Part shown: piece after piece, positions 18,632 to 27,226 of the stretch
How the letters are laid out: every line of letters begins with the position of its first letter
Position numbering within the stretch: the stretch's first letter is position 1
From: Shewanella marisflavi
GTDB taxonomy: Bacteria > Pseudomonadota > Gammaproteobacteria > Enterobacterales > Shewanellaceae
Length of the DNA: 64,000 nt
NCBI RefSeq assembly: GCF_023283925.1
Contig: NZ_JAKIKX010000010.1
Coordinates: 56,555-120,554 of the forward strand
Direction: 5' to 3'
The notes under the pieces: model-generated
Seen by the model: the letters and a program-made list of their open reading frames with translations, nothing else
What the model was told of the DNA's origin: nothing
Database searches by the model: none
Translations under genes and position numbers: made by a program

Positions 18632-19177
18632 ATGTCGTTAAATAAGAAAGTGGGCTTTGTGTTCAGACAAGAGAACTGTGTCGGTTGCGGTGCCTGTACC
18701 GTTGCCTGCCAGATCCATAATGAACTGCCCGAGAATCATAGATTCCGCAAAGTCGATCGCTATGAAGTACAGCGTGACGATGGCGCAATCGATGTCTGGC
18801 TATCTCACGCCTGCATGCACTGTGAAAACCCCGCCTGCCTGATGGTCTGTCCGGCTAAAGCCTACCATGTGCGCGATGACGGTATCGTGGTGCTTGACCG
18901 TGAGAAGTGTACGGGTTGTGGCCTGTGTGCCAGCGCCTGTCCTTACGCGGCGGTGAGTATTCGCGAAGATGATGGCAAGGCCGACAAGTGCAACATGTGT
19001 GTGGAACTGCTGGACCGCGGTATGAAACCCGCGTGTGTGAGTGGTTGCCCGGTAGAGTGCCTGGATGTCGGCAATCTGCAAGAGGTACTCAAACGTCCTT
19101 CGGCAAGCAAACAAGGCATAGGCTACGGCGATTGCATCACCAAACCTAACCTAGTGATCATTAAGGAACGCGCATAA
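18632..19177 (+). CDS. four-cluster ferredoxin subunit of the molybdoenzyme complex
   Basis: A 181-residue DmsB/PhsB-type protein without a signal peptide, presumably carried through the Tat system by its catalytic partner. Four [4Fe-4S] motifs are visible: CVGCGACTVAC, CMHCENPACLMVCP, CTGCGLCASACP and CNMC with CVSGCP. It passes electrons between the cytochrome b and the catalytic subunit. It begins 10 bases after the catalytic gene and its stop overlaps the next start (TAATG), indicating tight coupling. Confidence 0.93.
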   Translation: MSLNKKVGFVFRQENCVGCGACTVACQIHNELPENHRFRKVDRYEVQRDDGAIDVWLSHACMHCENPACLMVCPAKAYHVRDDGIVVLDREKCTGCGLCASACPYAAVSIREDDGKADKCNMCVELLDRGMKPACVSGCPVECLDVGNLQEVLKRPSASKQGIGYGDCITKPNLVIIKERA

Positions 19178-19791
19178 TGACAGCAGAATATGGCCCAACG
19201 GCAATGGCTTACCATGCCTTCAAATCTATGATGTTCGCGCCCTCGGATACTCAGGCTCTTTCAGGCTTAATCGCCTACCTGGAGCAGGAGTCGCCAGACA
19301 GTCCGCTACTCATAGAGGCACGCAAGTTCAATGACGACGCATCCGAATTGGAGTTTGATTTTAATCGCATGTGTATTGGGCCATACAAGCTGTTAGTTGC
19401 CCCCTATGAATCGGTTTACCTCAGTGGCAATCATCAAATCTTCACCGAAGAAACCGTTCGTGTGGCCGAGTTTTACCAACAGATAGGTCTGGTCATCGAC
19501 GATAGCTTTAACGAGCCGGCCGACTTTATTGGTAACGAACTCGAGTTCCTCTATTGCCTGCACGCCATGGCCGCCGAGCAACAAGTGCTAGAAAACAGCG
19601 AGCATGTTGAGGCCCTCAACGAACTCGCAGCGGAGTTTCTCGACGCCCATCTCGGGCGCTGGATAACCCCCTTCTGCGAGGGCATTGCCAAACATGCGAA
19701 ACAACCTTTCTGGCCGCTGTTTGCTCAGGAGCTACTGCAGTTTATTAACCAACAAATTCAAGCGGCGCCCCGCCTAGAAGGCGCCGAATGA
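19177..19791 (+). CDS. TorD-family molybdoenzyme chaperone
   Basis: A 204-residue cytoplasmic, helical protein of the TorD/DmsD/NarJ group. Such chaperones bind the Tat signal of the catalytic subunit and hold export back until the cofactor is inserted. The family sign is the central FNRMCIGPYKLLVAPYESVYL segment (about residues 66-88), with the E-x3-FYxxxGL motif and an LEFLYCLHAMA helix. Its start overlaps the ferredoxin stop. Its place inside the operon indicates it serves the 737-residue enzyme. Confidence 0.9.
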   Translation: MTAEYGPTAMAYHAFKSMMFAPSDTQALSGLIAYLEQESPDSPLLIEARKFNDDASELEFDFNRMCIGPYKLLVAPYESVYLSGNHQIFTEETVRVAEFYQQIGLVIDDSFNEPADFIGNELEFLYCLHAMAAEQQVLENSEHVEALNELAAEFLDAHLGRWITPFCEGIAKHAKQPFWPLFAQELLQFINQQIQAAPRLEGAE

Positions 19792-19855
19792 TCGATGAAT
19801 CTGCCTCACACCAGGCAGATTCCAACGCGACAAGCGATGTCGCAAGGAGTTTTCA

Positions 19856-20836
19856 ATGAGTAAAGCAATAAGATGGTTAAGCCTTATTGTGCTCGGTCTG
19901 TTTGCATCCAGCTATGCTCTGGCCGAAGAAACCGCCACCCTGCAACCTCAGCAGTGGCAAACCATTCAGGAGCATGCCATTCCAGGCGATATTCCTGAGA
20001 TCCGCGGCATGCCGACTCAGCCTGAGCTGCTGATGCCGGCGTCCATTCCTGAGCAGGCCGACGAGTCGCTGCTAGGCTACCTAGGCGCGACCGACACCAT
20101 CGCCTTCGCCCTGTTTGCCAGCCTGTTTGGCGTAACCGCGCTCTTCATCCTGTTCGTGGTGGTGAACGGCGTCTCTAAGCTGGACCATGGCTTCTCGGGT
20201 AAGCTAATCAAGCGTTGGTCTGGCCTTAGCGTCAGTGTGCACTGGCTGGGTGCCATCCCTTGCATCCTGCTGATCCTCACCGGCCTGGTGCTCGGCGGCG
20301 GTCGCTTCTACTTCGAGCCAGGCATGAATGCCGGTTCCTGGTCGGCCTTGGTGGGTCTATCCAGCAGCCTACATGAGTTGATGGCCTTCCCCTTCATCCT
20401 CGGCTATGTGCTGATGGTACTGATGTGGGCGCCTAAGCAGTTCCCCGCAAGCTATGACCTAAAATGGTTTGCCGTACTGGGCGGCTACATCAACTTAGGC
20501 AAGAAGCAGCATCCCGATGCGGGCTTTGCCAACGCGGGGGAAAAGCTGTGGTTCTGGGTCTTCGCCCTGTTCGGCGGTGTCATGGTGGTCTCAGGCCTAG
20601 CGATGATGTTCCCCGAGACCTATGGCGTCACCAAGAACACGGCCAACCTGATGCTGGTATTGCATATTGCCTCAACCGTCATCATCAGCGCCTTCTCTGT
20701 GGTGCATATCTTCATGGCGACCGTGATGTCCGAAGGCGGCATGTCAAACATGACCTCTGGCTACTGTGACGAAAACTGGGCCAAGCAACATCACAACCTC
20801 TGGTTCGCCGACCTGAAGAAGGCAGGCAAGGTTTAA
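19856..20836 (+). CDS. FdnI/PhsC-type diheme cytochrome b membrane subunit
   Basis: A 326-residue protein with a Sec signal peptide (cleaved near ALA, residue 23), an 80-residue periplasmic segment and then five membrane helices. Candidate heme-ligating histidines lie in SVHWLG, SLHELMAF, VLHIAS and VVHIFMA. This is the formate dehydrogenase gamma/thiosulfate reductase cytochrome b family that links the quinone pool to a periplasmic molybdoenzyme. The long N-terminal periplasmic part is typical of Shewanella FdhC-like proteins. It follows the chaperone gene by 64 bases and completes a catalytic-ferredoxin-anchor complex. Confidence 0.9.
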   Translation: MSKAIRWLSLIVLGLFASSYALAEETATLQPQQWQTIQEHAIPGDIPEIRGMPTQPELLMPASIPEQADESLLGYLGATDTIAFALFASLFGVTALFILFVVVNGVSKLDHGFSGKLIKRWSGLSVSVHWLGAIPCILLILTGLVLGGGRFYFEPGMNAGSWSALVGLSSSLHELMAFPFILGYVLMVLMWAPKQFPASYDLKWFAVLGGYINLGKKQHPDAGFANAGEKLWFWVFALFGGVMVVSGLAMMFPETYGVTKNTANLMLVLHIASTVIISAFSVVHIFMATVMSEGGMSNMTSGYCDENWAKQHHNLWFADLKKAGKV

Positions 20837-20845
20837 CCAAAACCC

Positions 20846-20886
20846 GGCCCATGGCAGATGTCATGGGCCTATTAACTCCCTTTTTT
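20846..20886 (+). terminator. hairpin between cytochrome b and porin genes
   Basis: A perfect GGCCCATG/CATGGGCC stem (20846-20853 with 20862-20869); six T begin only at 20881. It could be a partial terminator that lowers porin expression relative to the enzyme genes. Confidence 0.5.
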
Positions 20887-20974
20887 AAACGCCTGCGGCG
20901 CCCCTATCCTCCATCGACAAAATGGCAGGAGGGAGACTCGCATGCCTAAGAAAACCAATTGAAGGCAGAAAGCC

Positions 20975-22063
20975 ATGAAAAACCATGAGATTATTTTTCG
21001 CACCTCAATGATCGCCGCCGCAACGGCACTCGCTTCTACTCAGGGTTATGCCACCGAGCAGCCCCTGAATGAACAGGTCGAAGCACTCAACCAGCGCATC
21101 GCCCAACTAGAGGCCCAGGCCGCACCGTCTCAGTTTAAGAACAGCCAAGTCAGCCTCTACGGCTCTATCCGTCCGACACTCAGCTACCTCGACGACAGCA
21201 CGGATGAAACCTGGGATGTGAGAGACGCCCTCTCTCGCGTCGGCATCAAGGCCAGCACTGAGTTTGCCGACGGCTGGCACGCCATTGCCCAGGGTGAATG
21301 GAGCGTCGATATAGCCAACTCAGGCAACTTCGGCAAGGCGAGACAGGCCTATGTCGCCATCTCATCCCCCTACGGCCAGGTGGGCATAGGTAAACAGCGT
21401 CCGGCCCAATACAGCCTGATCGCCGAATACGTGGATATTTTCAATCACGGCAATAGCCCCTATGCCTACGACCATGAAAGTCCCTTCTTCGTCGACAACT
21501 TCGTGACCTACAAGCTGGTCACTGGCGGCTTCACTTGGATGGCCGGCGCCCAGTTTGACGGCAATAAGGGCGACACAGGCGCGGATTTCGTCAACATAGG
21601 CGTAGGTTACGATGTCGGTGCCCTGCATCTTGGCCTGGGCTATGTTACCCAAGACAGTTTGGAGAACGACCAGGTGAACGGCGACAACCAGACCCTGGGC
21701 GGTGTGGTGGCCTATACCTTCGATAACGGCCTCTACCTGGCGGCGAGCTACCAGGACAAGGAATACAACTTCGACAATCAGGTGCAACATGGCGATCGCA
21801 GCGGCAGCACCTTAGATACCGCCCTGGCCTATCCACTGAGCAACGAGTACAAGATCAAGCTGGGCTACTTCCAGTTTAAAGATGGAATCGAGGATATCAG
21901 CTCTATGGACTATGACGGCTTCAACACCACCCTGGAATGGAATCCACAGACCAATGTGCGCGTACACCTGGAATATCTGAACAAGAACTACGACAACTTA
22001 AACGATGATCGCGCTGTTACCGTCGGCTTCCGCTATGACTTCAACTTAAACAGGAAAGGCTAA
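20975..22063 (+). CDS. outer-membrane porin linked to the molybdoenzyme operon
   Basis: A 362-residue general porin of the Gram-negative trimeric type. It has a signal peptide (residues 1-26, cleaved after GYA) and a short coiled-coil heptad segment EQVEALNQRIAQLEAQ (34-49), common in Shewanella porins. The barrel begins SLYGSIRPTLSYLDD and contains the GQVGIGKQRP strand/loop seen in OmpC-like porins. It lies 138 bases behind the cytochrome b gene on the same strand and has its own terminator. Co-location suggests it admits the substrate or releases the product of the upstream reductase. The chain ends NLNRKG after a final YDF, instead of ending at the usual terminal Phe. Confidence 0.88.
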   Translation: MKNHEIIFRTSMIAAATALASTQGYATEQPLNEQVEALNQRIAQLEAQAAPSQFKNSQVSLYGSIRPTLSYLDDSTDETWDVRDALSRVGIKASTEFADGWHAIAQGEWSVDIANSGNFGKARQAYVAISSPYGQVGIGKQRPAQYSLIAEYVDIFNHGNSPYAYDHESPFFVDNFVTYKLVTGGFTWMAGAQFDGNKGDTGADFVNIGVGYDVGALHLGLGYVTQDSLENDQVNGDNQTLGGVVAYTFDNGLYLAASYQDKEYNFDNQVQHGDRSGSTLDTALAYPLSNEYKIKLGYFQFKDGIEDISSMDYDGFNTTLEWNPQTNVRVHLEYLNKNYDNLNDDRAVTVGFRYDFNLNRKG

Positions 22064-22129
22064 CCTTTAGCTGAAACAGATAATAGGACTGTTCAATCGC
22101 GATTGAGTCTCAAGTCTCAACCACTCCCT

Positions 22130-22156
22130 GGGGCCGTCAGCCTGAAGGCCTCTTTT
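22130..22156 (+). terminator. terminator of the porin gene
   Basis: Stem GGGGCC (22130-22135) with GGCCTC (22147-22152), extended inward by TCA/TGA, followed by four T. A separate 14-base palindrome TCAATCGCGATTGA lies upstream at 22093-22106. Confidence 0.65.
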
Positions 22157-22309
22157 AACCTCTCCACCACCAAGCTTGTCAGTATCGCAGCGTCATTAAG
22201 GCAATCAACCTGGACAACTGGCTGATACAGGAGTGGAAGGTGGGCTCATTCATTCAAGCGGCAATTCGAGCGGTTAATCCAGCTGAAAATCGAAGCGCGA
22301 GTCGAAACG

Positions 22310-22657
22310 TCAATCGAACCAGGCGGAGGTCTTCTCCGCCGCCTGGCGCTTCACTTCATCATTCACATACATGCTGACCATGGCTAGCGCAGCAGCAAGC
22401 GCGCCTAAATCATCTGAAAAGCCCACCACAGGCGTAAGATCGGGTATCGCATCCAGCGGCATAATAAAATAGGCCAGGGCGCCAAAGATAACCGACTTGG
22501 CCCACTTGGGAGTATCGGGCCTCTGCGCCGCATAGTAGAGGCACAGGGCGTTGTCTATCACCTCACGTCCGGCCTGCTTGGCAAACTGTTTGACCTTACG
22601 CCAAAAACCCTCATCGCTGTAACCATCGACCTTGGCCGCGTCATTTGAGTCGCTCAT
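22310..22657 (-). CDS. DUF1232 (YkvA-like) membrane protein
   Basis: A 115-residue protein of the DUF1232 family, function unknown. The diagnostic core is the hydrophobic block with YFIMPLDAIPDLTPVVGFSDDLGALAAAL cut across residues about 64-92; a DxxPD-type turn sits between two membrane-associated helices. The ATG at 22657 has AGGAG six bases before it. The longer frame to 22765 runs back through a terminator and into ygiQ. It lies 73 bases downstream of ygiQ, but the terminator between them suggests its own promoter. Confidence 0.88.
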   Translation of the reverse strand: MSDSNDAAKVDGYSDEGFWRKVKQFAKQAGREVIDNALCLYYAAQRPDTPKWAKSVIFGALAYFIMPLDAIPDLTPVVGFSDDLGALAAALAMVSMYVNDEVKRQAAEKTSAWFD

Positions 22658-22674
22658 AAGAAGCTCCTGTACAA

Positions 22675-22708
22675 TAAAAAAGGGAGTCATTAGATACTCC
22701 CCTTTTTT
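22675..22708 (-). terminator. terminator of ygiQ
   Basis: A-tract, GGGAGT/ACTCCC stem (22682-22687 with 22696-22701) and T-tract make it active in both directions. It follows the ygiQ stop on the minus strand. Confidence 0.8.
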
Positions 22709-22730
22709 CATCGTTTTGACCAGCGGTGCT

Positions 22731-25025
22731 TTAGCGCTGATGTTTGGGCGTGGTGCCCCAAGCATTCTTCACAGGACGCTTGCCTGGCTTACCAGTGCTG
22801 GCTTTGCCGGCTCCGCCTTTACCTGCTGCTGCTCCCGTCGACTTACCCTGAGGCTTAGCATTAGACTTGGTCTTACCTTGGCCATTGCCCTTACGCTCAT
22901 CGAACTGGTTAGCGCTGAAGCGAGTCACAGCCTTTTTGCCCGCTGGTGTCTTAGCTGTCTTGGCTCGATAGCCCTGACGTTCCTGGCGCGTCTCGGCTGG
23001 CACCAAACAATTCACCCCACCGCCGATAAGATGCTCTTTACCCATCTTGATGAGCGCTTCGCGGATCATTGGCCAACCTGCGGGGTCGTGATAACGCAGT
23101 AGCGCCTTGTGCAGCTTACGCTGACGGCCGCCTTTGGGTACTTCGACCGTTTCACTGGTGTGCTTAACGTTTTTCAACGAGTTCAGCTCGGTGTGATAAA
23201 TCGTCGTGGCGTTCGCCATGGGTGACGGATAGAAGTTCTGCACCTGATCCAACTTAAACTTCTCTCCCTTAAGCCAAAGCGCCAGGTTGACCATATCCTC
23301 ATCCGTGGTGCCAGGGTGAGCCGAGATGAAGTAAGGGATCAGATACTGCTTCTTGCCCGCCTCGGCGGAATACTTGTCAAACAGTTCCTTGAACTTGTCG
23401 TAGGTCCCCATGCCCGGCTTCATCATCTTGTTCAGCGGGCCCTCTTCGGTATGCTCGGGGGCGATCTTCAAATAACCACCCACATGATGACTGGCCAACT
23501 CCTTCACATAACGGGGATCTTCCGTCGCTAAATCGTAACGAACACCTGAGGCGATTAGCACCTTCTTAATGCCCGGCACGTCGCGAGCGGCGCGGTAGAG
23601 ATCGATTGTCGCCTGATGGTCGGTATCTAAGTGACCACAGATTGAGGGGAACACACAGGAGAGTCGGCGACAGGTACTCTCGGCCTTCACCGAAGTACAA
23701 CCCAGTCGGTACATGTTGGCCGTCGGGCCGCCAAGATCCGAGATCACCCCGGTGAAACCTGGCACCTTGTCTTGAATATCTTTGATCTCTTTGATGATCG
23801 AATCTTGCGAGCGGCTCTGAATGATGCGGCCCTCATGCTCGGTAATAGAACAGAAAGAACATCCACCGAAACAGCCGCGCATGATGTTGATCGAAGTCTT
23901 GATCATGTCATAGGCGGGGATCTTCTCCTTGCCATAGACGGGATGCGGTACACGCCTGTAGGCCAGATCGAACACGCCGTCCATCTCGTCGGTATTGAGC
24001 GGCCAGGCCGGAGGATTGACCCAGATGGCACGTTCGGCATGGGGCTGAAACAGGGCGCGGGCACAGCCCGGATTCTGCTCCTGATGTAAAATGCGCGAAG
24101 CATGGGCATAGAGATACTTGTCGGCGGCAACCTTCTCATAGCTTGGCAGCAAGACATAGGTCTTCTCCCAAGGCTTGGGACGCGGCGGCTGCACCGAAAT
24201 GGCTTTCGGCGCTTCGTTATCAAACACCTTAACGTCGCTAGGCCCAGAGAGATTTTGACAACCTACATCATCGGCGCCATAAGGGTTGGGAATAGGGTCT
24301 ATCTTGTGCAGCTGATCTAACTTGCGCGAGTCCATCCCCTTCCAGCCGTAGAGGGGTTCTTTGCGGATCACTGTGGTGCCGCGTACATCGTGTATCTCGC
24401 TTATGGGTTCACCGGCAGCGAGGCGATGAGACAGTTCCACCAGCGGACGCTCGGCGTTGCCGTAAACCAAAATATCGGCCTTAGCGTCTAAGATCACCGA
24501 GCGGCGCACTTTATCAGACCAGTAGTCATAGTGGGCGATGCGGCGCAGGCTAGCCTCTATGCCGCCAATCACCACAGGCACCTGTTTATAAGCTTCTTTA
24601 CAGCGCTGGGTATAGACAGTTACCGCGCGGTCAGGGCGCTTACCGCCCACATTACCTGCCGTGTAAGCATCGTCATGACGCAGACGGCGCTCGGCGGTAT
24701 AGCGGTTGATCATCGAGTCCATGTTACCCGCGGTCACGCCGAAGTAGAGGTTGGGCTTGCCCAACTTCATGAAATCCTCTTTACTCGACCAGTCAGGCTG
24801 AGAGATGATGCCGACTCTAAAGCCCTGCGCCTCCAGCATACGGCCGATCACCGCCATGCCGAAGCTGGGATGATCTACATAGGCGTCACCCGTGACGATA
24901 ATGATGTCACAGCTATCCCAGCCTAGCTTGGCCATCTCCTTACGAGACATGGGCAAGAAGGGAGCCGGTTTTTCATTGCGGCCCAGATACTTAGGATAGG
25001 TAAAGAGTGTGGATTCAACCTGCAT
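22731..25025 (-). CDS. ygiQ: YgiQ-family radical SAM protein
   Basis: A 764-residue UPF0313 protein, a radical S-adenosylmethionine enzyme whose reaction is unknown. The radical SAM cluster motif C-x3-C-x2-C (in GCFGGCSFC) lies near residue 383. The N-terminal 250 residues form the YgiQ-specific B12-binding-like domain with [13 protein letters not shown]. The last roughly 85 residues are Lys/Gly/Ala-rich, low in complexity and probably disordered, as in many family members. The start at 25025 agrees with the family's N-terminus. It is a single gene. Confidence 0.94.
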   Translation of the reverse strand: MQVESTLFTYPKYLGRNEKPAPFLPMSRKEMAKLGWDSCDIIIVTGDAYVDHPSFGMAVIGRMLEAQGFRVGIISQPDWSSKEDFMKLGKPNLYFGVTAGNMDSMINRYTAERRLRHDDAYTAGNVGGKRPDRAVTVYTQRCKEAYKQVPVVIGGIEASLRRIAHYDYWSDKVRRSVILDAKADILVYGNAERPLVELSHRLAAGEPISEIHDVRGTTVIRKEPLYGWKGMDSRKLDQLHKIDPIPNPYGADDVGCQNLSGPSDVKVFDNEAPKAISVQPPRPKPWEKTYVLLPSYEKVAADKYLYAHASRILHQEQNPGCARALFQPHAERAIWVNPPAWPLNTDEMDGVFDLAYRRVPHPVYGKEKIPAYDMIKTSINIMRGCFGGCSFCSITEHEGRIIQSRSQDSIIKEIKDIQDKVPGFTGVISDLGGPTANMYRLGCTSVKAESTCRRLSCVFPSICGHLDTDHQATIDLYRAARDVPGIKKVLIASGVRYDLATEDPRYVKELASHHVGGYLKIAPEHTEEGPLNKMMKPGMGTYDKFKELFDKYSAEAGKKQYLIPYFISAHPGTTDEDMVNLALWLKGEKFKLDQVQNFYPSPMANATTIYHTELNSLKNVKHTSETVEVPKGGRQRKLHKALLRYHDPAGWPMIREALIKMGKEHLIGGGVNCLVPAETRQERQGYRAKTAKTPAGKKAVTRFSANQFDERKGNGQGKTKSNAKPQGKSTGAAAGKGGAGKASTGKPGKRPVKNAWGTTPKHQR

Positions 25026-25166
25026 GTATGATACTGCCTAACTTTCAAACCAAAGAGTAAGTGTAGTCGCCATGCGGCTCGGCGTAACGACCACTAAAAA
25101 GGAGGCGGAGTATAACAGTGAAACCTACTTAAGTGTGAACAAAAAAGCAGCAATAACGGCGATTTT

Positions 25167-25562
25167 CTAGGCGAACATAAAATAAAACAGATTCACCAAC
25201 GCCAGAGCAAGGATCACTATCCAACTCAAGAGTACGCCCCAGAAACGACCAAAGTGATAGCCGCCGCGCCCCTGTGTCAGGCCGATAGCATGTAGGATAC
25301 GCGCCACCAGCCATATTGTGCCCGCCCCGTGCAGATAGACGGCTGCCAGACCGTTAAGTTCAGCCACCAGCAGTAACAAGAGCGCCATTGGGGCATTCTC
25401 GATAAGGTTGGCGTGTACTCGGTTGGCTAAGCGCAGTTCATCACTGCCACCTGAGCCCAGGCCTATCTTGAGTCCGCGCCTTAGGCGCACCACCCGATAG
25501 GTGAAAAACACCGCCAAGATAGCAGTGAGAGCAATATAAAATCCCGAAACGCTTACCGACAT
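25167..25562 (-). CDS. MAPEG-family membrane protein
   Basis: A 131-residue protein with four predicted membrane helices (about 8-25, 52-72, 75-92, 108-129). It fits the MAPEG superfamily, whose eukaryotic members are glutathione-dependent transferases and peroxidases. The family loop RVHANLIENAPMALLLL, with an Arg-x3-Asn-x2-E pattern, lies at residues 48-64. The bacterial YecN-like role is unknown. The ATG at 25562 follows AAGGAT; the longer frame to 25616 is unlikely. Confidence 0.88.
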   Translation of the reverse strand: MSVSVSGFYIALTAILAVFFTYRVVRLRRGLKIGLGSGGSDELRLANRVHANLIENAPMALLLLLVAELNGLAAVYLHGAGTIWLVARILHAIGLTQGRGGYHFGRFWGVLLSWIVILALALVNLFYFMFA

Positions 25563-25704
25563 ATGATTATCCTTAAATATTTGACCATACAACCCGCATG
25601 GCAACTTCCCACGCAAAACTCACTTAACCTAGCACAAAGCTTTCACCGCTGACCAATCAAAAAGCCATGAGGAGAACGATGAAAAACACCGCAGAATCTT
25701 GGCC

Positions 25705-25760
25705 TTGACACAATTTGTACCGTTAAAAAATTTCCCAAGCCATTAACCTTTTTGGTACAA
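25705..25760 (+). promoter_or_regulatory. possible promoter and operator of the ThrE-like gene
   Basis: A perfect -35 hexamer TTGACA at 25705-25710 lies 61 bases before the start codon; the -10 element is weak. Inverted arms TTGTACC (25715-25721) and GGTACAA (25754-25760) bracket the likely initiation region. Confidence 0.4.
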
Positions 25761-25771
25761 GATAGGTTAAG

Positions 25772-27043
25772 ATGCGCTCGCTTAAGCATCACCCCCAGTT
25801 TTCATCATCATGGACTGTACAATTGGACAACGCAGAGTTTCTTGAAAAACGCAGATTTATCATAAAATTAGGTAAAGCACTGCACAAGTTTGGTACCCCT
25901 GCCTACCGCTTAGAGGCTCATCTGCAATCGATATCTAAAGTCTTAGGTATCGAGGGCTACTTTCTGATCTCCCCCACTTCCATGACCTTTGTGTTGCAGC
26001 ATGATACGGATCAGGAATACAACCATATGGCCCGTGTCAGACCGGGCGAACTGGATCTGGGCTCACTGGCACGAACAGATGAACTCGTGGAAGAGGTGCT
26101 CTCGGGCAAGCGCACCCTGACCGAGGCGCTTGATCGCCTCGAAGAGATCGCCAATAAACCTAATCCCTATGGCCCGCTGCTGACCCTGCTGGCCTTTGGC
26201 AGTTCGGCTGGCGCCTTCGCCATGCTAATGGGCACCAGCTGGAACGATGTCTTCTGGTCGGCGATTCTCGGCTTCATGGTCTATGGGCTGGTGTACCGCG
26301 CCGAACGCTCAAAGCGTATGGCGGAAACCCTAGAGCCACTCGCGGCTATCCTATGTGCTATAGCAGCCTGCGGCATCGCCTATTTCGATCCTTATATTAA
26401 TATCCCAGTGGTGATCCTCTCGGGCATTATCGTCTTTATTCCTGGACTGGCACTCACCTTAGGGCTGGCAGAGCTGGCTGCACGGGATCTGATCTCGGGC
26501 ACCGCCCGTATCATGGACGCTTCCATGTTGCTGTTTAAGCTCTATTTTGGAGCCATATTCGGCATGGTGATCGGCAACGCTATCTTTGGTGAGGCGATCT
26601 ACTTTGAACCAGAGCCCCTGCCTCGCTGGGCCATCTGGTCGGCCGTGCCCATACTCTCAACCGCGCTGGTGATCATCTTTAAAGCCAGGCTAAAGGATTC
26701 CCCTTGGGGGATCTTTGCCGGCATCGTCGCCTTCTTCTCGGCCATGCTCGCGGGAATTTATCTTGGCGAATCTATCGGCATCTTCTTCGGCGCCTTGGCA
26801 GTGGGGATTTACTCAAACCTCTACGCCCGTTGGATGAAGTCACCGGCGTCGATAGCCTTGCTCCAGGGGATAGTGATCTTGGTGCCCGGCAGTAAGACTT
26901 ATATTGGCCTGAATACCCTGATCTTAGGTGAGACCATGTTGAATCAATCCCATATTGGCAGCCAGATCTTTCTGATCTTCATGTCATTGATCGCAGGGCT
27001 AATCTTTGCCAACGTGGCGGTGCCGCCGCGACGCACCCTCTAA
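25772..27043 (+). CDS. ThrE-family threonine/serine exporter
   Basis: A 423-residue inner-membrane transporter of the ThrE superfamily. The cytoplasmic N-terminal domain (about 1-135) has the family helix GKALHKFGTPAYRLEAHL. It is followed by five helices of the first ThrE domain and, from about residue 280, a second four- or five-helix domain. The two halves correspond to E. coli YjjP and YjjB joined in one chain, as in Corynebacterium ThrE. Substrates in characterised members are Thr, Ser or dicarboxylates. AGGTTAAG just before the ATG supports this start. It is a single gene. Confidence 0.88.
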   Translation: MRSLKHHPQFSSSWTVQLDNAEFLEKRRFIIKLGKALHKFGTPAYRLEAHLQSISKVLGIEGYFLISPTSMTFVLQHDTDQEYNHMARVRPGELDLGSLARTDELVEEVLSGKRTLTEALDRLEEIANKPNPYGPLLTLLAFGSSAGAFAMLMGTSWNDVFWSAILGFMVYGLVYRAERSKRMAETLEPLAAILCAIAACGIAYFDPYINIPVVILSGIIVFIPGLALTLGLAELAARDLISGTARIMDASMLLFKLYFGAIFGMVIGNAIFGEAIYFEPEPLPRWAIWSAVPILSTALVIIFKARLKDSPWGIFAGIVAFFSAMLAGIYLGESIGIFFGALAVGIYSNLYARWMKSPASIALLQGIVILVPGSKTYIGLNTLILGETMLNQSHIGSQIFLIFMSLIAGLIFANVAVPPRRTL

Positions 27044-27057
27044 AACATCACCCCGAG

Positions 27058-27088
27058 TTCTGATGCGGCCAATAGGGCTGCATCAGAA
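27058..27088 (+). terminator. strong hairpin after the ThrE-like gene, no T run
   Basis: TTCTGATGC (27058-27066) and GCATCAGAA (27080-27088) pair perfectly, with an inner GCC/GGC extension. The missing T run means it may be a transcript-stabilising structure instead of a terminator. Confidence 0.45.
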
Positions 27089-27226
27089 ATTGCTCAAGTA
27101 AAATCATCACCTTATTCTTGCCCGCACCTTGACTATTTGTCATTACAGGTGTGTTATTAAATTGTGTCTAGAATTTAATCTCTGCGTCCTTCTTAAAGAT
27201 AACAAGCCAAGATAAGGATGATCATA

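Noticed and set aside
16408..20836. Formate dehydrogenase fdhABC
   Set aside because: The cytochrome b is FdnI-like, but the catalytic subunit lacks the Cys/Sec-His pair of formate dehydrogenases and is much shorter than FdnG.
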